A stretch of DNA of 6,273 nucleotides. It comes from Defluviicoccus sp. (lineage in GTDB: Bacteria; Pseudomonadota; Alphaproteobacteria; MPNO01). A program made the position numbers and the translations under genes. Positions within the stretch are counted from its first letter, which is position 1; each line of letters opens with the position of its first letter. The stretch spans positions 1 through 6,273 of the forward strand of contig JAPPHW010000029.1 in NCBI GenBank assembly GCA_028820945.1. The letters run 5' to 3'. Positions 1 through 5,191 of the stretch are shown here, one piece after another. The notes under the pieces were generated by a model, which was given only the letters and a program-made list of their open reading frames with translations, did not search any database and was not told the DNA's origin.

Positions 1-53
1 GAGACCGGATCGGACGGCGGGCCGCGGCGGAGGAAGGGCAGCGCGGTCAGCAT
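1..53 (-). CDS. Start of an unidentified minus-strand protein, cut by the window edge
   Basis: An ATG at 53 opens a minus-strand frame that stays open to the left edge and encodes MLTALPFLRRGPPSDPVS. The start is supported by a GGAG Shine-Dalgarno sequence (plus-strand ctcc, 61-64) seven bases upstream. It is divergent from the small gene at 119, with 65 bases between the two starts, which is room for back-to-back promoters. Only about 17 codons are visible, so no family can be named. It could also be a chance open frame, since GC-rich DNA leaves many frames open; the ribosome binding site is the main argument that it is real. Confidence 0.45.
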   Translation of the reverse strand, partial: MLTALPFLRRGPPSDPV

Positions 54-83
54 GGGGGTGCTCCGGACCGACTCGCGCCACGG

Positions 84-118
84 TTGCAGACCGGCGCGCT
101 CCGCTCTAGCCTGCCCTC
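84..118 (+). promoter_or_regulatory. Putative promoter giving a leaderless transcript
   Basis: TTGCAG (84-89) and TAGCCT (107-112) are separated by 17 bases, a weak match to a housekeeping promoter. Transcription would start about seven bases past the -10 element, at or beside the A of the ATG at 119. No Shine-Dalgarno sequence lies before that ATG, which fits a leaderless mRNA. Each hexamer matches consensus at only three of six positions, so this is an inference from spacing and context. Confidence 0.35.
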
Positions 119-382
119 ATGGTCGCCGCCTTCGATACGCTCGCCACCGCGAGGACCCTGCAAGCCGCCGGCATGGGGAAAGGCCCTGCCGAGGCGATAG
201 CAGGGATCTTCCGCGACGCGGCCGATGCCCCGAGCGACGATACGGCGACCAAGGCGGACCTGGCCGAACTGAAGGCGGAGCTGAAGGCCGAGTTCAAGGC
301 CGATATGCTCACGCTCACATGGCGCATGATCGGGCTGGCCGCGGTCATCGTCGCCGCCGTCAAGCTGATCCCGGGCCCCTGA
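119..382 (+). CDS. Small coiled-coil membrane-anchored protein, DUF1640/CCDC90-like
   Basis: This 87-residue protein has three visible parts. Residues 1-40 form an amphipathic region containing FDTLATARTLQAAGM and a GPAEAIAGIF segment, which resembles the 'F-D-T-hydrophobic-A-x-x-L-x-x-A-G' opening of small alphaproteobacterial DUF1640-like proteins. Residues 44-61 are a charged heptad-type stretch rich in K, E, A and L (TKADLAELKAELKAEFKAD), likely a short coiled coil. Residues 64-84 form one membrane segment (TWRMIGLAAVIVAAVKLI), with a very short tail after it. It is probably an inner-membrane protein with a cytoplasmic coiled coil that oligomerises. The biochemical role of such bacterial proteins is not known to me. 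It is the only plus-strand gene in the window and stands alone, with a hairpin about 150 bases downstream that could end its transcript. The family name is from pattern memory; the coiled-coil plus membrane-anchor architecture is seen directly. Confidence 0.75.
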   Translation: MVAAFDTLATARTLQAAGMGKGPAEAIAGIFRDAADAPSDDTATKADLAELKAELKAEFKADMLTLTWRMIGLAAVIVAAVKLIPGP

Positions 383-532
383 CGCGGGACTTACCCTGCC
401 CTCTCGGCGCGCGGATGTCGGCGAGACGCTCATGCGGGATTTATGGGGCGAAACCGTGCGTGGGCACAAACGGAAAGTGGGCCGGGGGGCGGCGGAGGGA
501 TGCTGCCTGATGCCGCTCGTGTCCCCGTTGTC

Positions 533-564
533 ATGCTCGGCGAAGGCCGAGCATCCACGTTTTT
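533..564 (+). terminator. Likely intrinsic terminator, rightward
   Basis: A perfect 9-bp stem with a 4-base loop (533-554) is followed after five bases by TTTTT (560-564) and a further pyrimidine-rich stretch. It is the left hairpin of the repeat pair and lies about 150 bases after the small plus-strand gene ending at 382, whose transcript it could end. The gap between stem and T-run is longer than in a classical terminator, so efficiency is uncertain. Confidence 0.5.
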
Positions 565-595
565 CTTTTCCTCTTGTCGTCGTTCCGCACCGAAG

Positions 596-630
596 AAAAA
601 ACTCGTGGATGCCCGGCCTCAGCCGGGCAT
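596..630 (-). terminator. Likely intrinsic terminator for the ATPase operon
   Basis: Read on the minus strand, the 9-bp stem ATGCCCGGC / GCCGGGCAT (630 down to 609) is followed by CCACGAG and six T (plus-strand AAAAAA at 596-601). It lies about 200 bases beyond the stop codon of the ATPase-TPR gene and, with the facing hairpin at 533-564, would stop transcription from both sides. Confidence 0.5.
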
Positions 631-633
631 GAC

Positions 634-830
634 GGGTGAGGGCATTGGTGCGCCCCGCCCTCGCCATATGAATCGGAGCCATGCCAAGCGCGGCAGAGCG
701 GAGATACCAGTAACAGGATTCCGCGAGACCTGCGCGATTGGACTTCTTCCCTGCGACTGGGACTTGATCCGGGACACAGGTCAAAATGAGGGGTTGGGGT
801 TGGCACCATTTGTCGCCGCCGCACCGGCCG
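634..830. other. Non-coding spacer between repeat pair and operon end
   Basis: I see no supported gene here. The open frames lack ribosome binding sites, run through the repeat, and look like translated repeat. The segment at 759-774 (GGGACTTGATCCGGGA) resembles a decayed palindrome with a TTGATC core and, like the better-preserved hairpin at 832-854, may be a remnant of a second dispersed repeat class. Otherwise nothing is recognised. Confidence 0.5.
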
Positions 831-862
831 TCACCCCGGCCTTGAGCCGAGGTGCAGCGCCG
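831..862. repeat. Palindromic repeat overlapping the 3' end of the ATPase-TPR gene
   Basis: CACCCCGGC (832-840) pairs with GCCGAGGTG (846-854) around loop CTTGA with one mismatch. The form, with CCCCGG and CCGAGG arms around a TTGA loop and a flanking GTCA, resembles short palindromes scattered through alphaproteobacterial intergenic DNA. It encodes the last residues and the stop codon of the minus-strand gene, so it appears to have been inserted at, or captured by, that gene's end. Placement in a repeat family is from memory and unverified. Confidence 0.5.
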
Positions 863-3461
863 CAGTACCGCCGTCGCCTAATTTCGCCTTCCGCAACTCT
901 TCGAGGTCGCGGCGGATATCTTCGGCGACCTCCTCCACTTCCTTCGCCACCCGCGGTTCCAGGCCGATATCCTTCTCCAACGCCGTCGTCATCGGCAGCA
1001 GCAGATCGGACGCCGGAGACGCCTTAATCAAATTGTGCATCGTTTCCGGTCCGAGTACTCCCGCCATCCTAGACAACGTATATAGAACCCCCTTCGAAAG
1101 GGTCTTGAGTTTCGGCAGCAATACCAAGACCGTTTCAATGTCCTGCACGCACGTCTCCATATCGCCCTCAACCAAGTGTGCCCCGGCAAGAATCATATTT
1201 GCTACCGCTTCGATCTCCGGCGATACAACCCCATTCCGTTGGAACATCCGGTTAACTACAGTAATAGCCGTCTGAACCTGCCCGCTCGCCAATTCCGTCG
1301 TCGCCATTCCGAGCAGCGCGGTTTGAACTGCCTCTCGTGCCTTCAGAGAATCGCCCGATTTGAACCGACGTATCACCTCGCGCCAAACCTCTGATGCCTC
1401 TTCATCTCGGTCTAAGCTTAGGAGCAGCGCGCCTTGGCTGACTAGCGCTCCTGAGATGGCATCCTGAACTTCTCGTGCATCGCTTCCGCCGAAGCGGTGC
1501 ATAACTTCTTCCGTCACGGCCAGCGCCTCTTTCGGCCGGTTCAACCGAATAAGCGCGCTGGTTTTGCTTCCAAGTGCAGCAGCAACTTGTTCGACAATTT
1601 CCGGTGCCTGGCTATCTCCGAAGCGCTCAACCAACTGGGTCAATGCGATTACGGCTTCGTCCAGCCGGCTCAAGCGGGCAAGCGCGGCACCCTTGGCGGT
1701 CATGGCTAGCGAGACTTCTGTGAGAAGCGGATGCGTGTCGCTCTTTCCAGAACGATGCAAAACTTCGTTGCAAGCAACCAGTACCTCGTCCCACCGATTC
1801 AAACTGCCGAGGAAGGCCGCCTTGACGAGAAGAGCCGTGGCGACGGCGTTAGGAAAATGGCCCAATTGGCTTTCCCCGAAGCGTTCAACAACCTCGTCCC
1901 ACGCCGCCAACGCCTCCTGTGGTCTCTGCAGCCGGCCAAGCGCGTTTCCCTTCTTGATCAGGGCCAGAGACACTTGTTCCAAGTCCGATCTGACCGTGCT
2001 TGTCCCGAAACGTCGGACGACCTCGTCCCAGATATCGACCGCATCCTGCAATCGGCCTTCTTCGGCAAGCGTTAGCGCCTTGTCGAAGAGGCCCTCGGCG
2101 ACTGTCAGCGGCACGGACGCAATGGAAAGGTCTTTCTTACGATCACCGAAAGTAACCGGCGCCAGGGAAAGCAGTTCCTCGCGGTGCGTTACCATCGACG
2201 GCAGTTGCACGAGCTGCCCAAATGCTATCCGGTATAGCCCTAATGTATCTCCATCTAGGTCAAAGGCTTCCCTTGTCATTCGTGTTCCAAACTCCCTCAG
2301 TTCGTCGACCGAGTAATACGCCTCCATAAAGCGGATTAAGGCTTCGATCATGGGATCGGGTCCGCGCGCCCGGCGGATCAGGTAGTAGATGTTGTATAGA
2401 CGCTCCGCGACGTAATAGAGCTTGCGGCGTTCGCTGCCGCCCGCCATTTCCACGACGCCCCGTTCGGTCAGGCGCTTGAGTTGCGCACTGCACTGGCTTG
2501 TCTCCAGTCTGGCTCGGTCGGCAATCTCCCGGGCGGGAACCGGTTTCCAGAGTTGTACGAGGGCGAGATAAACCTTCCGCTCCTGGGCCGGAAGCGCGTC
2601 GAGATGGCTCTTGAAATACTCGGTGTGATCGTCAACCAGATCGAGAAGATCGGCCATCAGCTCGCGAAAAGACAGGTTCGCGCCGAAGCGGGCCACAATG
2701 GTCAGCAGGCGCGGGCTGCCGCCGGTGAGAATCCGTAATGCCTGGATCGTTTCCGGCACCCGGCACTGGCCGGAAACCTCCTGCCACAGGGTCGCGCAGT
2801 CGTCCCTATCCAGCGGGCGCAGCGCCAGTACGCGGAAGAGGTCGAAGAATGGACGTTTGGGATCGTCGATTGCGTCGAACCGACTGGTTGCGCTGGCCAG
2901 CAGTACGATCCGTGGCTCTGTCTGAAGCACGTGACGCAACTGCCATCCCGTATCGTCGTCGCCGATGTCTTCGAGCAACATGTTCAGGTTCTCGACGACG
3001 AGGACAAGGCGTTTGTTCTCTCGGTCGGCGAAGTCCTGCAGAGCGCCCAGACAACGGTCCCCGAGTGTCCTGTCGTCGCGTATCTGTCTCAGGTCCTGGA
3101 ACGTGCTACGTAAGTCCTGACCGTTTTCCCCGGATGGCCCCTGATCGGCCAGCCGGGACAGGCATTCGAGCCAAAACTCCCCGGCGGTGGAGACCTCGTA
3201 GCTTTCTTCCGCGAACACGACGGGGGAGAAAAGCGCGGTCAGGCGCTCGTCCCGGCGTATCTCGGCCGCCACGCGCAACAGCAGACTCGTCTTGCCGCTG
3301 CCGCGCGGGCCGATCACGATTTGGTGCGTGTTCGCGCTTCCCGTGCACTCGCGTAGGGCTTCGATCATCGACTCGAACTCTTTCGTCCGCACGCAGAACG
3401 ACGCCACGAGCTCGTCGTCGGTGAGGAACCCCGGGTTGTATTTTCTTGCGATCACGGTCAT
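831..3461 (-). CDS. STAND-type ATPase with winged helix and long TPR array
   Basis: An 876-residue protein. The P-loop is GPRGSGKTSL (51-60), the Walker B strand is RLVLVVENLN (151-160, with E-N in place of the usual D-E), a sensor-1-like strand is IVLLASATSRFD (185-196), and TGGSPRLL (246-253) matches the sensor-2 'GGxPR' of STAND and ORC-like ATPases. Residues about 291-355 look like a winged helix. From about 452 to 780 lies a helical repeat array whose 'WDEVVRRFG'-type motif recurs every 43 residues (478, 521, 564, 607, 650, 693, 736), typical of TPR protein-binding superhelices. A short charged coiled coil (838-861) ends the protein. I chose the ATG at 3461 because it overlaps the upstream stop as ATGA and has GGAGAG (plus strand 3467-3472) five bases upstream; an ATG at 3518 would add 19 arginine-rich residues inside the preceding gene. 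The layout suggests a cytoplasmic sensor in which TPRs bind a partner and the ATPase switches state. No catalytic effector domain is visible. The TPR half is lower in GC than the ATPase half. Confidence 0.85.
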   Translation of the reverse strand: MTVIARKYNPGFLTDDELVASFCVRTKEFESMIEALRECTGSANTHQIVIGPRGSGKTSLLLRVAAEIRRDERLTALFSPVVFAEESYEVSTAGEFWLECLSRLADQGPSGENGQDLRSTFQDLRQIRDDRTLGDRCLGALQDFADRENKRLVLVVENLNMLLEDIGDDDTGWQLRHVLQTEPRIVLLASATSRFDAIDDPKRPFFDLFRVLALRPLDRDDCATLWQEVSGQCRVPETIQALRILTGGSPRLLTIVARFGANLSFRELMADLLDLVDDHTEYFKSHLDALPAQERKVYLALVQLWKPVPAREIADRARLETSQCSAQLKRLTERGVVEMAGGSERRKLYYVAERLYNIYYLIRRARGPDPMIEALIRFMEAYYSVDELREFGTRMTREAFDLDGDTLGLYRIAFGQLVQLPSMVTHREELLSLAPVTFGDRKKDLSIASVPLTVAEGLFDKALTLAEEGRLQDAVDIWDEVVRRFGTSTVRSDLEQVSLALIKKGNALGRLQRPQEALAAWDEVVERFGESQLGHFPNAVATALLVKAAFLGSLNRWDEVLVACNEVLHRSGKSDTHPLLTEVSLAMTAKGAALARLSRLDEAVIALTQLVERFGDSQAPEIVEQVAAALGSKTSALIRLNRPKEALAVTEEVMHRFGGSDAREVQDAISGALVSQGALLLSLDRDEEASEVWREVIRRFKSGDSLKAREAVQTALLGMATTELASGQVQTAITVVNRMFQRNGVVSPEIEAVANMILAGAHLVEGDMETCVQDIETVLVLLPKLKTLSKGVLYTLSRMAGVLGPETMHNLIKASPASDLLLPMTTALEKDIGLEPRVAKEVEEVAEDIRRDLEELRKAKLGDGGTAALHLGSRPG

Positions 3462-4711
3462 CGGGGCTCTCCGGGTTCGACGGCCGGCGCGAAATTCGCG
3501 CCGTAGCGGCCGCGCCACCAGTCTTCGAGCAGACCGGAAACGAAGCGGTAGCCGCCGTCCTGGCGTTCGAGGTAGCCGTCATGTTCGAGCACGTGCAGCA
3601 CATCCTCGACCGATGGGGCCCCGTCCTCGACATGGGCCGCGAAATGCGCGCGATAGCGGCCGGCGGTATCGCCATCGAGCCGGCCTTCGACGGCGGCAGC
3701 GGTCAGTATTTCCAGGGCGACCGGATAGCCGGACCTTCCCAGCACCGCCTGCAGCCGGCCCTCGTAATGCTGCAGATCGGCCTGTCCCCGGACGCTCAGC
3801 ATCTCGTGAAGATAGACCCTCTCCGCATCGTCCAGCGACGCGTCCTGCCGGCCGGCGTGCCGCAGACGGTCGTGCAGCTTGTCGAAGAACATCTGGACAT
3901 GGTGCGGGATGCAGCAGCGCAGACGCCGGCACATGTCTTCCCGGACCTCCGCGGACAATCGGACTTCGTATGATTCGGCAAGTTCCGCCAGGCAAGCGGC
4001 GGCGGTTTCCCCGCTCCATGGTTTGAGGTCGTAAGAGGCGAATATGTTGGCGTGAGCGCTGAGCCCGGCCTGTTCCAGAAGCGGTTCGAGGCCCACGCTG
4101 CCCGACAGGATCATGGAGACGCGCCGCCGATGGGCCTGGCCGGCCCTGCGCAGCCAGCTGAGAAATTCGTCGGTGGCTTGCCTACCCCGCGGCGTGACGG
4201 CACCGGTGTCGTCCTTGAGCATCCGGTTGACCAGGATCGGCAATTCGTCGAGCGCGAGAACGACCGGCCGGCCGCTCGACGCCAGCGCCGCGAAGACCGC
4301 ATCGCCCCTCTGCGGCCAGTTTCCGGCGTCGATCCCGGCGCGGAGCTTCACCTTGACGTCGGCGACCGCCAGCTCCTCCAAGCGTTCGCCGGCGGCCTGC
4401 AGGAAGTTGGCAAAATCGCCCTTGATCCGATCCCACGCGCCGCGCAGCGGCCGCGCCTGCACGCCGATTTCCGCGATCGCGTCCGCCGGGTCCCCGGCGG
4501 CTTCCAGGTCCACGAAGACCGTCTCGAATTCTTCGGTCTCCGCCAGCCGGCGCAGCAATTCCCGCACAAGGCTGGTCTTGCCCATGCGCCGCTGTGCCGT
4601 CAGCAGGGTGTGGTTTCCATCCCGGACCCGTTCTTGGAGCGCTTCGAGCTCGATCTCACGGTCGTAGAAGCGGTCTCCGTCGACCCAATTGCTCCCGCCT
4701 TTTCTGAGCAT
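3458..4711 (-). CDS. AAA/archaeal-type ATPase, first gene of the two-ATPase operon
   Basis: A 417-residue cytoplasmic ATPase resembling the bacterial/archaeal ATPase_2 (MNS/STAND) group. An N-terminal 'FYDREIELEALQERV' (15-29) matches the 'F-x-x-R-E-x-E-L-x-x-L' that precedes the P-loop in this group. Walker A is AQRRMGKTSL (39-48), with Ala in the first position, which the [AG]x4GK[ST] pattern allows. Walker B is VVLALDE (150-156) and sensor 1 is SMILSGSVGLEPLL (199-212). CCIPHHVQMFFDKL (266-279) fits the conserved 'P-x-x-x-Q-x-F-F-x-x-L' segment after the ATPase core. Residues about 325-395 look like a winged helix ending in 'GGYRFVSGLLEDWW'. The ATG at 4711 lies downstream of a good promoter, though its Shine-Dalgarno sequence is weak (GGGAAAACGGGG). 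The stop overlaps the next gene's start by four bases, so the two proteins are translationally coupled and probably made in a fixed ratio. Such ATPases occur in signalling, DNA-related and conflict contexts; the specific role is unknown. Confidence 0.85.
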   Translation of the reverse strand: MLRKGGSNWVDGDRFYDREIELEALQERVRDGNHTLLTAQRRMGKTSLVRELLRRLAETEEFETVFVDLEAAGDPADAIAEIGVQARPLRGAWDRIKGDFANFLQAAGERLEELAVADVKVKLRAGIDAGNWPQRGDAVFAALASSGRPVVLALDELPILVNRMLKDDTGAVTPRGRQATDEFLSWLRRAGQAHRRRVSMILSGSVGLEPLLEQAGLSAHANIFASYDLKPWSGETAAACLAELAESYEVRLSAEVREDMCRRLRCCIPHHVQMFFDKLHDRLRHAGRQDASLDDAERVYLHEMLSVRGQADLQHYEGRLQAVLGRSGYPVALEILTAAAVEGRLDGDTAGRYRAHFAAHVEDGAPSVEDVLHVLEHDGYLERQDGGYRFVSGLLEDWWRGRYGANFAPAVEPGEPR

Positions 4712-4721
4712 CCCCGTTTTC

Positions 4722-4770
4722 CCAACAAATCCGTTGGCAACAATATCGTTGGCAACGGATTTGTTGTCAA
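4722..4770 (-). promoter_or_regulatory. Sigma70-like promoter inside a triple 15-bp operator array
   Basis: On the minus strand a perfect -35 TTGACA (4770-4765) and a -10 GATATT (4747-4742) are 17 bases apart, so transcription should start near 4735, leaving a leader of roughly 24 bases before the ATG at 4711. The same DNA is three contiguous 15-bp units, each N-CAAC-N6-GTTG (4722-4736, 4737-4751, 4752-4766). The outer N6 spacers are reverse complements of each other (AAATCC and GGATTT), so the whole block is a dyad centred between 4744 and 4745, with 20 of 22 base pairs matching over 4723-4766. A repressor bound here would cover the -10 element and spacer and the edge of the -35, so strong repression or autoregulation is likely. 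The binding protein is not identified. Confidence 0.75.
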
Positions 4771-4810
4771 GAGAGGTCGGACGGCCGCGACTCTTCGACG
4801 ACGAAGCGGC

Positions 4811-4844
4811 AAAAACTCGTGGATGCTCGGCCTCCGCCGAGCAT
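4811..4844 (-). terminator. Likely terminator after the ribbon-helix-helix gene
   Basis: On the minus strand the stem ATGCTCGGC / GCCGAGCAT (4844-4836 and 4831-4823, loop GGAG) is followed by CCACGAG and five T (4815-4811). It begins about 50 bases past the stop codon at 4892 and would separate that gene's transcript from the ATPase operon downstream. Confidence 0.45.
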
Positions 4845-4847
4845 GAC
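4811..4847. repeat. Single-hairpin copy of the dispersed repeat at 530-633
   Basis: This segment (AAAAACTCGTGGATGCTCGG onward, ending in GAGCATGACGGG) matches the right half of the element at 596-635 almost base for base, including the flanking CTCGTGGATG and GCATGACGGGTG. The similarity fades just beyond. Only one hairpin is present, so it is a half copy without the inverted partner. Confidence 0.75.
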
Positions 4848-4891
4848 GGGTGGGGGCGTCGACGCGCCGCAGCTCCCGTGCCTCGCCCGCC

Positions 4892-5116
4892 TCACCCCGT
4901 ATCGAGAAGCTCACGCCGGACCCGGTCCCAGTCCAGCACCGGATCGCTCGGATCCCGGAGCCGGTCCAGGGCGACGGAGAGGTCGTCGAAGTCTTCCAGA
5001 TAGTGCTCGACGGCAAGGCGGATGACGTCCGCGCGGCTGCGCCGGAGCCGTCGCGCCGCCGTATCCAGCGCATCCACCACGGGATCCGGCAATCGCGCGG
5101 TCACCTGTTGGGGCAT
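4892..5116 (-). CDS. CopG-type ribbon-helix-helix protein, orphan antitoxin-like
   Basis: A 74-residue protein with a clear ribbon-helix-helix fold. Residues 3-9 (QQVTARL) form the DNA-contacting beta strand. Residues 11-25 form helix 1 (DPVVDALDTAARRLR), and residues 27-41 form helix 2 with the 'SRADVIRLAVEHYLE' pattern typical of CopG/ParD-like antitoxins. The acidic tail 'DPSDPVLDWDRVRRELLD' (55-72) is the kind of segment that wraps around a RelE/ParE toxin in such pairs. Dimers of these proteins bind operator DNA and usually repress their own promoter. The partner toxin gene, expected right after the stop, is not present: the sequence runs within about 50 bases into a dispersed repeat hairpin. 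It is therefore either a solitary regulator or the remnant of a toxin-antitoxin pair. The ATG at 5116 is the only good start, but its Shine-Dalgarno sequence is weak (GGA six bases upstream). Confidence 0.8.
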   Translation of the reverse strand: MPQQVTARLPDPVVDALDTAARRLRRSRADVIRLAVEHYLEDFDDLSVALDRLRDPSDPVLDWDRVRRELLDTG

Positions 5117-5139
5117 GGCGGGTCCAGATCGTTGGGAAT

Positions 5140-5160
5140 CCGATTACATCGGTTTACATC
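5140..5160 (-). promoter_or_regulatory. Putative operator/promoter of the ribbon-helix-helix gene
   Basis: Upstream of the ATG at 5116, the heptamer TTACATC occurs twice in direct orientation exactly 10 bases apart (5144-5150 and 5154-5160), overlapped by the dyad CCGAT-TAC-ATCGG (5140-5152). On the minus strand TGTAAT within it resembles a -10 box, though no good -35 is placed. One-turn spacing of short direct repeats is typical of operators for ribbon-helix-helix dimers, so autoregulation is plausible. Confidence 0.4.
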
Positions 5161-5191
5161 AAAACAATGCCGGGCCGCAAACGCCGCGCCC

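Larger units (their letters stand above)
530..633. repeat. Paired-hairpin dispersed repeat (two inverted copies)
   Basis: Two related hairpins face each other. The left one has 9-bp arms at 533-541 and 546-554 (ATGCTCGGC / GCCGAGCAT) with loop GAAG. The right one has arms at 609-617 and 622-630 (ATGCCCGGC / GCCGGGCAT) with loop CTCA. Each is followed on its inner side by CCACG and a T-rich run, and flanked outside by GTCATG, so the element is an inverted pair around a centre of about 40 bases. A third copy of the same unit lies at 4811-4847. This has the form of a REP/BIME-type element, non-coding and probably mobilised in trans. Open frames that cross it are artefacts. Confidence 0.8.

Noticed and set aside
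47..784. A 245-codon minus-strand open frame
   Set aside because: It runs through the paired hairpin repeat and antisense through the small membrane-protein gene. The peptide is arginine- and glycine-rich low-complexity sequence without domain features.
443..1027. A 194-codon plus-strand open frame
   Set aside because: It crosses the repeat and overlaps the 3' end of the ATPase-TPR gene antisense. The proline/arginine-rich product and lack of a ribosome binding site mark it as a shadow frame.
3462..3518. Upstream ATG at 3518 for the ATPase-TPR gene
   Set aside because: It would add a 19-residue arginine-rich extension lying wholly within the preceding gene, whereas the ATG at 3461 has a good GGAGAG site and the usual ATGA overlap.
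4722..4780. The 15-bp tandem units as a CRISPR array or replication iterons
   Set aside because: There are only three gapless units with no unique spacers, and no cas or rep gene is nearby. Overlap with a promoter makes an operator the simpler reading.
4052..4846. A 264-codon plus-strand open frame opposite the first ATPase
   Set aside because: It is antisense to a gene with clear ATPase motifs, reads through the operator array and repeat, and shows no domain pattern.
4600..5073. A toxin gene paired with the ribbon-helix-helix protein
   Set aside because: The minus-strand frame here overlaps the antitoxin-like gene in another frame, passes through the repeat and has serine/threonine/arginine-rich shadow composition. 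It has no RelE, ParE, MazF or PIN motif.
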